A DNA stretch of 64,000 bases, from positions 744,001-808,000 of the forward strand of contig JAFKAC010000001.1 in NCBI GenBank assembly GCA_025766275.1. Reading direction: 5' to 3'. This DNA comes from Lactarius indigo. Its lineage: Eukaryota > Basidiomycota > Agaricomycetes > Russulales > Russulaceae. Below, piece after piece: positions 1 through 10,700 of this stretch (its first letter is position 1; each line of letters opens with the position of its first letter). The position numbers and the translations under genes were made by a program. A model generated the notes under the pieces. It saw only the letters and a program-made list of their open reading frames with translations. It was not told the origin of the DNA and did no database searches.

Positions 1-650
1 CCCTTCCGGCCGGAATGAACACCAAACCATGGCCAGATCAGGTACCCAGTCGGGTTGGCAAGTACGGTAACAAGTTTGGGGCCATCCTTCAAAACTGGCT
101 CAATGACCTCCTCAGGATGTGCACAACAGTGACCCCTTGGGGGGCACCACCTCTCACAAACGAAGTACGCATAACATGTCTGAAGAGTCTGTGGTATCAC
201 GAAATAGCGTGTCATCGTCTTCATGCTCCTGGGCCGTTGCCGGCAATGGACCTTCTCCCCATCCACTTCATCACGCCAACAATTGCACGCCGCCTTCATA
301 CTGAAGAGGATCCTATTGCTCGTGTGATAGGGCGCTGTTTCGTATCATTGGTCGTAAACAGACTTGCGGCTAAGTTCGACACATTTGGGGACCGCGAGCT
401 TGCTTCCCTATCAGCTATTTTTGGTCCCGACAAACGTAAGGCGATCCAACAGCATTCCAAGTCTAGCATTGTTCAACTTGTGAACGTGGTTTCCCTCGCA
501 TCCAACGAGCTCAGCTCCCTCGTCATTAATGCGGTCCCGTCGGATGTGCAACATGTAGTCGGACAGACAATCGGTTCCCTCGCTCAGGCCCTTCCAGCTG
601 AATTCAAGGTCGAGCTGCATCTAGATCAGGCAGACGCTCTGATGAACATT
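1..650 (+). pseudogene. DUF6535-family gene, upstream copy, left part (repeat unit 3), cut by a LINE
   Basis: This is the left remnant of a large DUF6535-family gene whose start lies outside the window; the frame is open from base 3. It matches repeat unit 3 of the intact downstream copy (22,045-22,640), with the shared pattern ILQNWL, LTNEVRITCLKSLWY, RVIxRCF, LVVNRLA and VQHxVxQTI. The frame stops being meaningful at codon ATT (648-650), where a run of 17 T marks the tail of a minus-strand LINE. The gene resumes at 13,911 with the same 16 bases and in the same frame. No function is established for DUF6535 proteins. The insertion breaks the protein after about two thirds of the family length, so this copy is almost certainly non-functional. 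Confidence 0.85.
635..650. repeat. Left target-site duplication of the LINE
   Basis: The 16 bases cgctctgatgaacatt lie immediately before the poly(T) run and recur at 13,911-13,926. This is a perfect direct repeat of the length expected for target-primed reverse transcription. Confidence 0.95.
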
Positions 651-955
651 TTTTTTTTTTTTTTTTTGAATCCATTTACGTGTGCCTTGGGGCCTAATAC
701 CCTATGTAGCACGAGACTGTGTGACTATTACAGATGAGGTGTGATCTCTCGTGGATATAACTGCATATCGTATGTCCCCCCCACTCCGGTGAAGGAGTGG
801 CTTGGCTTCCCGTCAAGCGTTGAGTTGAGAGGGGCGGCTATGCCGCCTTGGTGTACGTTGCGAGCCGCGTTTGAGGAGCTTGCTTGGGCTTGGAATCGTG
901 TGTTGGGCTTGCTACTACGTCTTCCTCTTCACTCAGCGGGTCTTGAGTGGGCTTG
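651..955 (-). other. LINE 3' UTR and poly(A) tail
   Basis: About 290 nt of non-coding LINE sequence between the ORF2 stop (956) and the tail. On the plus strand the tail is 17 T (651-667). No other gene is seen here. Confidence 0.85.
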
Positions 956-3900
956 TCAGGCCCGGCGAGTCGTGGGGATGTGGGCGCGTGATGAGGGTGT
1001 TTGGGGGGTGTTCGCGTTGGGTGTAGGGTGTTGGGTGTCGGGGTGTGGGGCCGTCTGCGTGTGTTTCCATCTCCTTCGCTCCTTTCCATCCTTCGACTTG
1101 TTTCCTTCGTTTGTTGTTGTGAGTTCTTGCGAGAGTCTTCCTGTGTCTTGAATGTACTTGACTAGAGGGATGATCCTCTTGGGGTCTTGTAATAGCTTTG
1201 CGTACGCTTCCTTTGTTGTCGTTCTTGTCTTGTGAAGCGTCCAACGCTCGTGGGCGTACGCTGGGCAGTCTAGTAAGAAATGTTGAGGGGTTTCTGGGCT
1301 GTGACTGCATGCCGGGCAGCTGTCGCTTTCTGCTCTCTTAAATCTGAATAGATAGGCGTTGAGGGGGAAATGTCCCGATCTAAGCTGGAATATCCAGCTT
1401 GCTCCTTTTCTGGAAAGTTTGGGGTCGCTCGTCAGTTTAAGGAATTTGGGGGATGGGATTGATACGTCTATTTGTTTAAATCTGTGTGCTCTTGCCGACG
1501 ATTGCCAGTCGCTTCTCCACCAGACTTTGAGCTTTTCTTTGAAGCATTGCCTTGATGCGGATTTGCTGGTCTTAAGTGGTTTGCGGAGGTGGGTTGGGAG
1601 GGCGTCTGGGGGCGACGTCTTACCGTCTGCGGCTGCTTTCGCCTCTTCGTCCGCCTTTTCATTGCCTTGGATGTTTACATGTCCCGCGGTCCAGCGGATT
1701 GTAAGAGTCATCTTAGTTCCTCCTGTTTTGCGTAGGTTTGCTGCTGTGGTGCGGACTAGATCCGCCAGGTAGTGACCCGATTTGTTGCGCAGCTCCGTGA
1801 TTGCCGAAATCGCTGCCTGATTGTCTATGCCTAGCGCGATGCTAGTTTTGTTGTTGTTCTCGCTCTTGAGGAGATGAAGTCCTAACAGCATTCCTACCAG
1901 CTCGGCCTCGAAGACCGTGTGCTGCTCCGTTGTGCCGAGGTGGTAGCGGAGCGAGCGTGTCGTGTTGTCTGGTCTAAACATGACTGCCGCCGCCCCTACC
2001 ACTCCGTCGTGTGCTGAGCCGTCCGAGTAGATCTTTATCACCTCAGTCCCTTCCTTGTCGGCTTTGATTGAAGCCTCTTTGTCTTTAGCTATATCTAGAC
2101 CAAATGGGCGTTTATGGGAGAGGGAGGGGTCGTGCCGTACGGTGGGGATCTTCTCGTAGGATTGCGGTTTGATTTGGAATGATTGCATTAAGTAGTGTAG
2201 CGGCGCTTTATGTTTCTTTACCTTGCCACTTGCACATCTTTTTGCGGGACCGTGTAGTGGATGTTCTTTCGGGAGTGAAGCAATGCGAGTTGCCGCCCTG
2301 TGGAGGTGTTTTTCAGCTTCGAGTTTGAGCGGAAGGATGAAGGCGTGTGTGTCTAGGACATCCGTAGGTGAGGTCCTTAGACCTCCTGTGATCGCTAAGG
2401 CTCCGGCTCTTTGGATGGTCGCGAACTTATTCCCGCGTCTTAGTACTCTGTCGGGATTTTCGTTCGTGTTGTTGCGACCTTCTGCGCTGCCCCATACGTC
2501 TACTGCGTATAGTATGCGGGGTATTGCTACGCTTGTGTAGAGCCTTCTCGCATACTTCGGTGTGATGCCCCAGCTGGGAGCGGCCGCCCTTCTGATCTGG
2601 CTGGCCCATTTCATGCCCTTTTCCAGGGCGTAGTTGTACTGTACGCCCCAGTTGAGGTGCTGGTCGAAGTAAACTCCGAGGTACTTTGCGCTCTTTGACG
2701 GGTTGAGGGTTGTGTCGAGGAGTTGCATGGGACTTCTTTGTTTCTTGCTGTTCTGGTGAGCGAAGTCAATCAGCGCCAGCTTGGTGAACTCGAAACGTGA
2801 ATTGTGGGTATTGGACCAGGCGATCGCTCCCCCTTCCCTTGTCATCATATCCGTCAGCGTCGCGTGCGTGTCTTCAAAATTGTCCCCGATGGCGATTAGG
2901 ATCGCATCGTCGACGTAGGCTATTGCTGCTTCACTATCCTTGTTGGGGATGTCTAGTATATCCGCGTTGTAGTATTGGTATAGTATCATTGACAAGGGGT
3001 CGCCTTGTCCTATCCCGTTATCGATCGGAATGTTGTCTGACACGAAATCATCGAATTTCAACGTAGTGAAACGGTTTCGGAGGAGATTTTGTGTGAACTT
3101 CACCAGTTTATCAGGTACGCGTCTCTTTCTCATGTTATGTACCAGCGTCGCGTTTACGGCGTTCGGAAAAGCTCCTTCTATGTCAAGGAAAAGTACGGAG
3201 GTTACTTTCTTTTTCCGCCACGCATCCTTGATCCGGAGGGTGAGCGTGTGCATCGCGTCCGTGGTTGTGCGGGCTGGACGTCCGCCGTAGTGGTGCTGAG
3301 GGAGGAGTTGGTGCTTCTCGGTGTAGTATGATAGTTGTTCTGCCATTATGGATGTAAGTACCTTCGCAATCGTATTTAGGAGAGCGATGGGTCTGTATGC
3401 TTTGGGAACATCATATCTCGGTTTCCCTGGCTTCCTGAGTACGACTGTGGTGAAGGTCTTCCAAGGACCGTAATACCATCCTTTATTGACAATAGCGTTG
3501 AATATTGCCCATAGCCTGTTTACGAGTAAGTCAGCGCATTTTATCAAAACAATATTGGGAATCCCGTCAGGGCCTGGGGCCTTGTAGGGACTTAGCCTTG
3601 CTATATGTTTGCGGATTTGGTCCTTGGTGATCGCTTTCAACGTGCCGACTGGTGGGGGGTAGGCGGGGCTGCTTGAATCGACGACTGGTTCCGGTGGTTT
3701 GCTGGGGAAAAAGGTCTTGGCTAGGACTGCGCTTTTGTCGGAACTCCGGCTGATGATCTTTTTGCCCGAGTCGTCTTGTATCTTTAGACTGGGGATTCTT
3801 GATTTACCCCCGTCGCTTGCCGGCGACGTGATGTACCGGTGTGCCGTCCAGATATCCGGTTCAGTCGCCTTCTCCAGCCAGTCCCTCCAGTGGTGTTGTT

Positions 3901-5044
3901 TGGTGTATTTCATAGCTTTGTCGTATTTTCTGCGGATGTCTTTGTACGCGGCGTGGATCTGGTGCTTGGGGTGGTCCCTCAGTTTGTACGCTGCTCTACC
4001 CATCTTCTCCGTTTCTTTGCGAAGAAGTTTGAGCTCTTTGGTCCACCAGCGCTTGGACTTTGCGCTGATGTCGGTGATGGGTACCTCGGCTTCTATGGTT
4101 TCCTGAATAGCGTGCGTCAGCCTTTCGCATTCTGCGTCGAGATGTGATTGGGAATTTATCCGGTTTGGGACTCCCAGCTTTGCGATCCTTCCTTCTAATG
4201 ATTTGTGGAAGTCGTCCCAGGCGACGTCCTTGAAGTTTCTTATGACCTGTGCGGGGGATTTAGTCAGCTCGATGTCTAGGACTGTGACGATAGGAACGTG
4301 GTCTGTGTTGACTCCTTGATCCTCAGGGAGGGTGTCACAGACGATAACTGCGTCTAGGCTGTGTTCTGTCATGAACACGTTGTCTAGTCTCGTCCACTTC
4401 TTTGTGACGTGGTGGACGTGGGTTGGGGTGCCGCTAGCTAATGCCATGTCCATCCCGAGATTGGAGACGCTTTTGAGGAGGAGTTCCGCCGCTTGGATAG
4501 CGTCTGGTGTGAAGAGTCTGGTGTCCTCCGGGCTGTCCCAGTACGGGTGGTGCCGGTTGAAGTCGCCTAGCCAGATAAGATGGTGGTCTTGTCTGTTAGA
4601 GTCGTTACCTAGTACGAATTTCTCGTGCTTTTTGTGGTATGACGATAGCGCTTTGAGGGTGTTGTCGTGTTCGCAGTCGTTGTAGACGTTGAATATCGAC
4701 AGAGTTCCCCAGCTTTCTTTTATGCGCAGGGCTGTGACGTCGCCGGAGGCGAAGTCGATCTGTTCCCACTTTTCAGTCAGTACGTCTCCTCTTATTAAGA
4801 TGACTGAACGCATCTTATTTGGCTGCTCATCGTGAGTTGTGGGGTAGATTGGTATCCAGTCCTTCGCGGCGATGGATTTGTTGAGGAAGTTAATTGATGG
4901 TTCTTGCAGCGCAACGATGTCGATGCCTAGGGTTACCAGTTTACCACTGCTGATAAGCCCGTGTTGGCATGTTGGGGATTTATTGATATTCTGCTGCCAG
5001 ATTGCGAGTTTCTTGCGATCCTTGTTGAGGTCGTGTAAATTCAT
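956..5044 (-). CDS. LINE ORF2: endonuclease, reverse transcriptase, RNase H
   Basis: An intact 1,362-aa ORF. An APE-type endonuclease spans about residues 12-250, with LQEP, GDFN and a DH pair near DHVPIV. The reverse transcriptase follows, with the LDIEGAF aspartate and a YVDD box at about residues 710-713. An RNase H domain begins with YSDGS near residue 1,007 and ends with a WTAGH..GNEKAD motif. A CPAC..H..C zinc knuckle lies near residue 1,242. The last 90 residues or so are Thr/Pro/His-rich and look unstructured. The start ATG (5,044-5,042) overlaps the ORF1 stop as ATGA, which suggests coupled translation. The protein would nick target DNA and copy the LINE RNA in place. No internal stop or frameshift is seen. 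Confidence 0.95.
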   Translation of the reverse strand: MNLHDLNKDRKKLAIWQQNINKSPTCQHGLISSGKLVTLGIDIVALQEPSINFLNKSIAAKDWIPIYPTTHDEQPNKMRSVILIRGDVLTEKWEQIDFASGDVTALRIKESWGTLSIFNVYNDCEHDNTLKALSSYHKKHEKFVLGNDSNRQDHHLIWLGDFNRHHPYWDSPEDTRLFTPDAIQAAELLLKSVSNLGMDMALASGTPTHVHHVTKKWTRLDNVFMTEHSLDAVIVCDTLPEDQGVNTDHVPIVTVLDIELTKSPAQVIRNFKDVAWDDFHKSLEGRIAKLGVPNRINSQSHLDAECERLTHAIQETIEAEVPITDISAKSKRWWTKELKLLRKETEKMGRAAYKLRDHPKHQIHAAYKDIRRKYDKAMKYTKQHHWRDWLEKATEPDIWTAHRYITSPASDGGKSRIPSLKIQDDSGKKIISRSSDKSAVLAKTFFPSKPPEPVVDSSSPAYPPPVGTLKAITKDQIRKHIARLSPYKAPGPDGIPNIVLIKCADLLVNRLWAIFNAIVNKGWYYGPWKTFTTVVLRKPGKPRYDVPKAYRPIALLNTIAKVLTSIMAEQLSYYTEKHQLLPQHHYGGRPARTTTDAMHTLTLRIKDAWRKKKVTSVLFLDIEGAFPNAVNATLVHNMRKRRVPDKLVKFTQNLLRNRFTTLKFDDFVSDNIPIDNGIGQGDPLSMILYQYYNADILDIPNKDSEAAIAYVDDAILIAIGDNFEDTHATLTDMMTREGGAIAWSNTHNSRFEFTKLALIDFAHQNSKKQRSPMQLLDTTLNPSKSAKYLGVYFDQHLNWGVQYNYALEKGMKWASQIRRAAAPSWGITPKYARRLYTSVAIPRILYAVDVWGSAEGRNNTNENPDRVLRRGNKFATIQRAGALAITGGLRTSPTDVLDTHAFILPLKLEAEKHLHRAATRIASLPKEHPLHGPAKRCASGKVKKHKAPLHYLMQSFQIKPQSYEKIPTVRHDPSLSHKRPFGLDIAKDKEASIKADKEGTEVIKIYSDGSAHDGVVGAAAVMFRPDNTTRSLRYHLGTTEQHTVFEAELVGMLLGLHLLKSENNNKTSIALGIDNQAAISAITELRNKSGHYLADLVRTTAANLRKTGGTKMTLTIRWTAGHVNIQGNEKADEEAKAAADGKTSPPDALPTHLRKPLKTSKSASRQCFKEKLKVWWRSDWQSSARAHRFKQIDVSIPSPKFLKLTSDPKLSRKGASWIFQLRSGHFPLNAYLFRFKRAESDSCPACSHSPETPQHFLLDCPAYAHERWTLHKTRTTTKEAYAKLLQDPKRIIPLVKYIQDTGRLSQELTTTNEGNKSKDGKERRRWKHTQTAPHPDTQHPTPNANTPQTPSSRAHIPTTRRA

Positions 5045-6223
5045 GTGTACTGGGTGTGGAGGAAGTCCGCTGGCAGGTCGTTGATGTCCCCTTCGAAGTG
5101 GATGTCGTAATCCTCCTCGTCCGCGTCGGATTTGGGGGGGTGATGGTGTGGTACTTGCAGGTGCGAGTCGACCACTCTCTTGAAGTAGTCTTCTAGCATT
5201 GCTTGGTCGGACGTCTTACCTTTGGTTTGGGGCTTCTTGCTTTTTTCGATTTGCCGGGTTGGTGGGTGGCGGTTTCCGCGTTGTAGGGGGGGGAGGCCTC
5301 CTACCCTGTATTTCTCCGGGAATTTATCTTCGGGGGATAATCTGTCGGGTTGTAGGGTTAGCGTCCAGTCCTCTTCTGTTGGGAAAAATACTAGGTTGTT
5401 TTCGGGGTGGTATCCGTTGTAATCGTCGCATTTTCTGAGGAAGGTTGGGCAGTTGCGGTCCCAGCTGGCGTGTGTGTCTGATTTGCAGGAGACGCAGTAG
5501 CGTTTTCCCTCCGTCTTGCAGTCCCTGGTTTTGTGTTGTTCGCCGCAGGTGCCGCATGTGTCGTGTATGGCGTGACAGTTGGTTGCGAAGTGACCCCATT
5601 TCCTGCATTTCATGCATTGTTTGGGCTCGTACTTCATTTTCTTGGGGAATGCTCTGATGCTGCAGACGTAGATGCCTTCCTTGAGTAGTCTGTTAGCTAG
5701 CGCCGCGGAAGAGAGGGTGAAGACAGCGTATGCGAATCTTTGCCCCTGGGAGCGTCTGTTTTCTGGCTTGATCCATTTGGCCCTTCGAATTGCTTTCTCC
5801 GGTAGCCTATTGATTTCTTCGATTTCGCGCAGGTGGTTGTTGTTGGAGGGGTCGAAGGTGGTTGGGATTCTGGGGACCACGATGGGGAATGCTGCTTCTC
5901 TAATGGTGAGGCCCGAGTCGAATTTTCTTGTGAATTCGAGCTCGTTGATGGGAGATCTGAGCCAGTCTGCCGCCTCTTTGGAGGCTAGTTGGAGAATGAA
6001 GCTTCCGTTTCTCAGTTTGATGACCGACTCCACTTTTGCGCCCTCCGGCGGAGGGGGGAGGATGCCCACTAGGGTCTTGTCTGCACGTTCTTGGATCTCG
6101 AAGGGATTCAAGTAGGAGTCTTCGCCTTTCTCCGAGTCGAAGATGACCTGCCTAGCTTTGACGTCTCTGCTTATGTCTACGCCGATAAGTATGTCGTGTG
6201 GGGTGCGGCCACCGATTGTTTGG
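5041..6223 (-). pseudogene. LINE ORF1, C-terminal part with zinc knuckles
   Basis: The C-terminal 393 codons of LINE ORF1, the nucleic-acid-binding protein that packages LINE RNA. Three cysteine/histidine knuckles are visible, starting CMKCRKWGHFATNC, then CGTCGEQHKTRDC, then CVSCKSDTHASWDRNC. A basic linker follows. The part upstream is separated by the copia element inserted at 6,223. Joining 13,048 to 6,218 with one copy of the 5-bp target repeat keeps the frame, which gives an ancestral ORF1 of about 614 aa. The ORF1 stop TGA (5,043-5,041) overlaps the ORF2 start. Confidence 0.9.
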
Positions 6224-6756
6224 TGTTGAGACGCGACTGTTAAAGTCACATGTCTCGTGGGATCTGATTGAGTCAGCCCACATACTAAATACGGTATCTG
6301 TCCCTTATGGACTTATGGACACTCCGGACTCATATGGACCGCTTTTGTTTATCTTTATTGCTAGATCCATATATGGTTCTTATTGTTCTTTCTATTGTTA
6401 AGATACCGGTATTGTCTGCTTTAGGCAGCTATTGTTCTCTGCCATCCAATGGCATTTCTCCCTCTGGCGCACAGACCACCTGTATTGTGTTTGGGTCACC
6501 AGTGCGCACAGACCATTATTAGCTAAGCGTCCTGTATATAAGGACTGCTGTTTTCGCCTCTACACTTCAGAGTTCCCTTCACCTCTGAAGTGTAAGTTCC
6601 TTTCTCTTTACCTCTCTTATTACCTTTACTCATAGGCGTTGCTTCTCTATAGTAACTTGTCCTACTAGGTATGCAGTTGTAATAGAGTTCCCTTCACCTC
6701 TGAAGTTAACTTGTCCTACTAGTTTCTACCTTGCTTGTTAGTTCTGCGCTTCAACA
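6224..6756 (+). repeat. Copia 5' LTR
   Basis: Starts TGTTGA and ends TTCAACA. A TATA box (TATATAAGG, 6,535-6,543) lies in the second half. Downstream, a 23-base segment (6,569-6,591 and 6,684-6,706) and the 15-base AACTTGTCCTACTAG (6,654-6,668 and 6,708-6,722) are each present twice, so the presumed R/U5 region carries an internal direct duplication. Confidence 0.97.
6535..6543 (+). promoter_or_regulatory. TATA box of the copia LTR promoter
   Basis: TATATAAGG in the 5' LTR, repeated in the 3' LTR. It is placed as expected for the U3/R border; the start site itself cannot be read from the sequence. Confidence 0.65.
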
Positions 6757-6770
6757 GGTTATGGGCCCTG
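6757..6770 (+). promoter_or_regulatory. Copia primer-binding site, initiator-Met half-tRNA type
   Basis: ggttatgggccctg begins directly after the 5' LTR. It is complementary to the anticodon arm of an initiator methionine tRNA (..GGGCCCATAACC..) and not to a tRNA 3' end. Priming by a half tRNA is the mode known for Drosophila copia. The match to this organism's own tRNA is inferred. Confidence 0.65.
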
Positions 6771-7760
6771 ACGCCTGATAACTAACTTGCTTTATCAGAT
6801 CTACTTGTGTCATCTTGCTCTCTCAGCCGACCACACATTTTTTTGTCGTCACCACTTTCAGTGAGCACCCTCTATCCTCTTTCGACACACCCTTCTTTCT
6901 TGTCCACCATGACCCTGGTCATGTGCCATTTTGGCTAGCCTCCTAAGGAGGTTCTCATGAGAGGTTTTATATAACCTCAAATTCCTCTGTGCGCACTACT
7001 ATATCTTCTATACCCGGTTTTCGCCCGGAAGTGCTTTCATAGGCCAATAGGGGAAGACCCTTGCGGCTATAGGCCTCTCTAATGGTTGGGTGATACTCGG
7101 TTAATACCTGGGTCACTTTAAGGGGTGTGAAGGCCTGGTTAATAGTCAAACCCAGAAGTCCTTCCCTCTGATACAACTAGGAGACGCTACTTAGTACTAT
7201 ACATAGTAGCTATGACTAGACCTCTGCTAGGAGAAGTATTCGCTCCCTTTGTGCAGGATTCGCTGCATAGCATGTATCACTAGTCTAGTTACTTAGTACC
7301 AAGACCCTTAATGGTCTGTTCTAGAGACTCCACAGACGGAAGATTCAGTTGTTATGGGAGTTGATCCCTATCACTGTCTCTTGAACTCGCTGTTGGCTCC
7401 TCTCTAGGGTACTACCCTTTACTATAGATCCTTAGTAGCCCCAGCATCAAGGCTGTAAGGCTGAGGGATACAGAGACTTAGTAGTCCTTCGCCGGACCAA
7501 AAGCTCCTATTCCGTCGAAGCCAACAAAGCTGTTGCATGACTATTACCCATAGTAACATTTGGGCTTTGTGGATCTTAGTATAAGGCAGCCATCAGTACA
7601 ATGATTCCACTACCTAATTATATCCAAGTCGCACATACTTGAGGCATGACACCATATGTGTTATGGAGTATAGCGCTCCTATGGCTGGACCTATACCTTC
7701 TCTACCAAGATCTGAGCTGGTTCTGACTGCTCCTCGGAACCAGATACACAAACATCTCAA
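6771..7760 (+). other. Copia untranslated leader
   Basis: About 1 kb between the primer-binding site and the gag ATG, unusually long for a copia element. A 69-codon open frame on the minus strand (6,967-7,176) has no recognisable relatives and no context supporting it. I see no other gene. Confidence 0.6.
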
Positions 7761-10700
7761 ATGTCTTTCCATCTTGTCTTCCCTCCGTCCGTCACCCTCG
7801 CCAAGTTGGATGGCACCAACTGGCAGACTTGGTCTGCCACCTTTACCTCCCTCATGCTGATGAATGGGTGCAGCAGGCACCTCACACACGGTGCTCCTGC
7901 TTCAGTGCCCCAACATCCCCCTCTCGCAGCAGGTGCTGTGGGGCCCACTGGCCCTACAGATGAGGGACTCGCCATCCTTGCCCTCTGGGCAAAACAAGAG
8001 GAGGTCATCACTGGCCTCTTATTTTTATCAGTGACAACGGAGGTCCTATCTGGTATTCACTCCTCCCACATCTTCCCAACTGTCCATGACAAGTTCGTGG
8101 AGTTGGAGAACCTCTATGGTCAGGTTGGCTCTATGGCCACCTTTAATATTTGGGTGGGCTTGGCAAACACCAAGCTTCAGGAAGGTAGCCCCTTCCTGCC
8201 TCAGCTCCAAAAAATGCTGGACCTGAGGAACACCCTGGTGGAGCAAGGGATGCCCGTCTCGGACATGCAAATGTCCTTCATTCTTCTAGACGCGCTCCCC
8301 CCATCTTACAGCACCATAGCTGGCACCATCCTGGCCTCTGGCCCCCCCTCTAACCTCCAACCTCAGGACCTCATCAACAGGTTCATCAATGAGGAATCTC
8401 GTCTTGCTGGTCCCGTGGCGTCCTACAACAAGGTCGCCCCCGTCAAAAAATCTTCGGCCCCTCACGCTCATGAGGCGCGGCCATCGGGCAGCTCTGTGTC
8501 TTCGGACATAATCTGCCATTACTGCAAAAAGCCTGGCCATAAAAAGCCAGAATGTTACAAACTCAAACGGGACCAGGAGAATGCTAAGAAGGGGAAGGCA
8601 GGACAGCGGGCAAAGGCCGCCCAGAATACCGCAGTAGAGGTGCCGGACTCACTTCCGGCAAACAGGTTAAATAGCATACCTGTACCAAAGAGCCGACTAT
8701 TTACTATAGTCAATGGCTCTGGCAAAATAGAAGAGGTACATGAAGTACCTCAGGTTTCCCTTTACACGATGGGTACACACAGTACCCAGATTGCATCAAA
8801 ATGGATGATGGACAGTGGGGCGTCAGCACACTTTACCCCTCACATAGAAGACTACGACACCTACACCCCTCACAAAGGTGTTGAAGTACTTCTAGGAGAT
8901 AACTCCTTACTAAGGAGTGTTGGTACTGGAACGGTAACAATCCATACCAACTTTGGGTATGACCTAAAAATCTCCAATGTGCTGCACCTACCTAATACGC
9001 ATTCGCGTATACTGTCCACCCCTGCCCTAACAGCTAAGGGGGCCATAGTAAGTTTTGATGCCACTACCTTTGCCATAAGGTATGATGGGAAAACCATTGC
9101 GGAAGGACACAAGGCTTCAGGCCTATATTGGCTTGATGGGCACCATAAAGTAAATGCCCAAGCAACTGCATCTGCTAGCCTTGATGTCTGGCATCAGCGC
9201 ATGGGACATATGTCCAAAGAAGCGCTCCAAAGATATGCTCCGAAGTCCGTAAAAGGACTTAACATAGATGAATCCCCTGAGGAAGAAGGTCCCTGTCATG
9301 GGTGTGAACTTGGCAAGTCCACCCGCAAACCTTTTCCTCCTTCCCAGAAGCGTGCACAAGAATCCCTTGAACTTGTGCACAGTGACCTTGTTGGCCCACT
9401 ACAGAGTAACTCTATCCAGGGCAACAAATACTTTGCCACCTTCATAGATGACTTCTCAAAAGCTGCAGTTGTCATCCCTATGAAGTCCAAAGACGAGTTT
9501 ACGGGTGCCTTCCTACACTACAAGGCATGGGCTGAAAAACAACAAAATAAGCCCATTAAAACCCTGCACTCAGATCGTGGTGGCGAGTATGTCAACAATG
9601 TCCTTAAAGACATTCTTCTGGAGGAAGGGATTGAGCATATGCTTACGATGCCTTATTCTCCACAACAGAACGGGAGAGCCGAGCGGTTTAACCGCACTAT
9701 CATGGAAAAAGGCACCAGCATGCTTCATCATGCAGGTCTTAGCCTCGGCTTTTGGGAACAAGCAGTTCAAACTGCAGTGCACATCTATAATCGCACTCCC
9801 ACCCGTTCTAATGAGTGGAAAACTCCGCTGGAGCTCTGGGATGGTACAGTCCCAGATGTCTCTTACCTTAGAGTTTTTGGCTGCAAAGCCTACTATCATG
9901 TACCAGAACACAACCGGCGCAAATTAGACCCTAAATCAAAGGAAGCCGTGTTTGTGGGCTATGAACCCAATTCAAAGGGTTACAAACTCTGGGATAGACA
10001 TAGCCGGTGCTTCGTCTCTTCATGAGATGTTACATTTGACGAAGCTACCTTCCCATCCCTGAGTGACCTGACTAGTCACTCCAACCAACCAATCACTTCT
10101 CCCGTGTCCGGCGAACCTGCTAAAGGGGCTGCTGTTGCCGGTGAGATATTCTTTGTAGTGCCTAGTCAGCCTACGCCAGCTGTTGCCCCTGCGGCACCTC
10201 AGACACCAGTCTTTGTCTTACCACCCGTCCAGGTGCCCACAGTACCAATACAACAGCCTAGCACACCCCCCAACACTTCTCCAAACCCCGCAGACCAGAC
10301 AATATATCACACTCCTCCATCCCAAGCACCTGCTCCTACCACCCCAAGGCGCCCTCGCACTCGCTCGCAAGGGAGACCGCCTGTAGTAACTGCCCCAATC
10401 CCTGCCCCTAACTTCAATAGGGACATCTCTCCTCCTAGGGAAACACCTAGATCTCCGAGGAATGGGCTAGTTACTTCACCCCCTCGCCCAAGGCGTGGGA
10501 CCAGGGTACGATTCACAAATCCTCGCTACTACACAGAGGAGAACGATGAATTTGTGCCTGGGAGTAGCAGACTGGGTATGATGGACCTGCTAAACGCTGC
10601 CGAGGTTCCTGGCTACAAGGACCCGCAGACATTTAAGCAGGCTATGGAGTCTGACCAAGCTGTCGATTGGCTTGAAGCGTGCCAGTATGAACTGGACGCT

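Noticed and set aside
838..1310. Several open frames on both strands at the LINE 3' end
   Set aside because: Overlapping frames caused by the GT-rich tail of ORF2 and the 3' UTR; ORF2 itself explains the region.
6967..7176. 69-codon minus-strand frame in the copia leader
   Set aside because: No relatives recognised, no intron or promoter signal, and antisense to the element.
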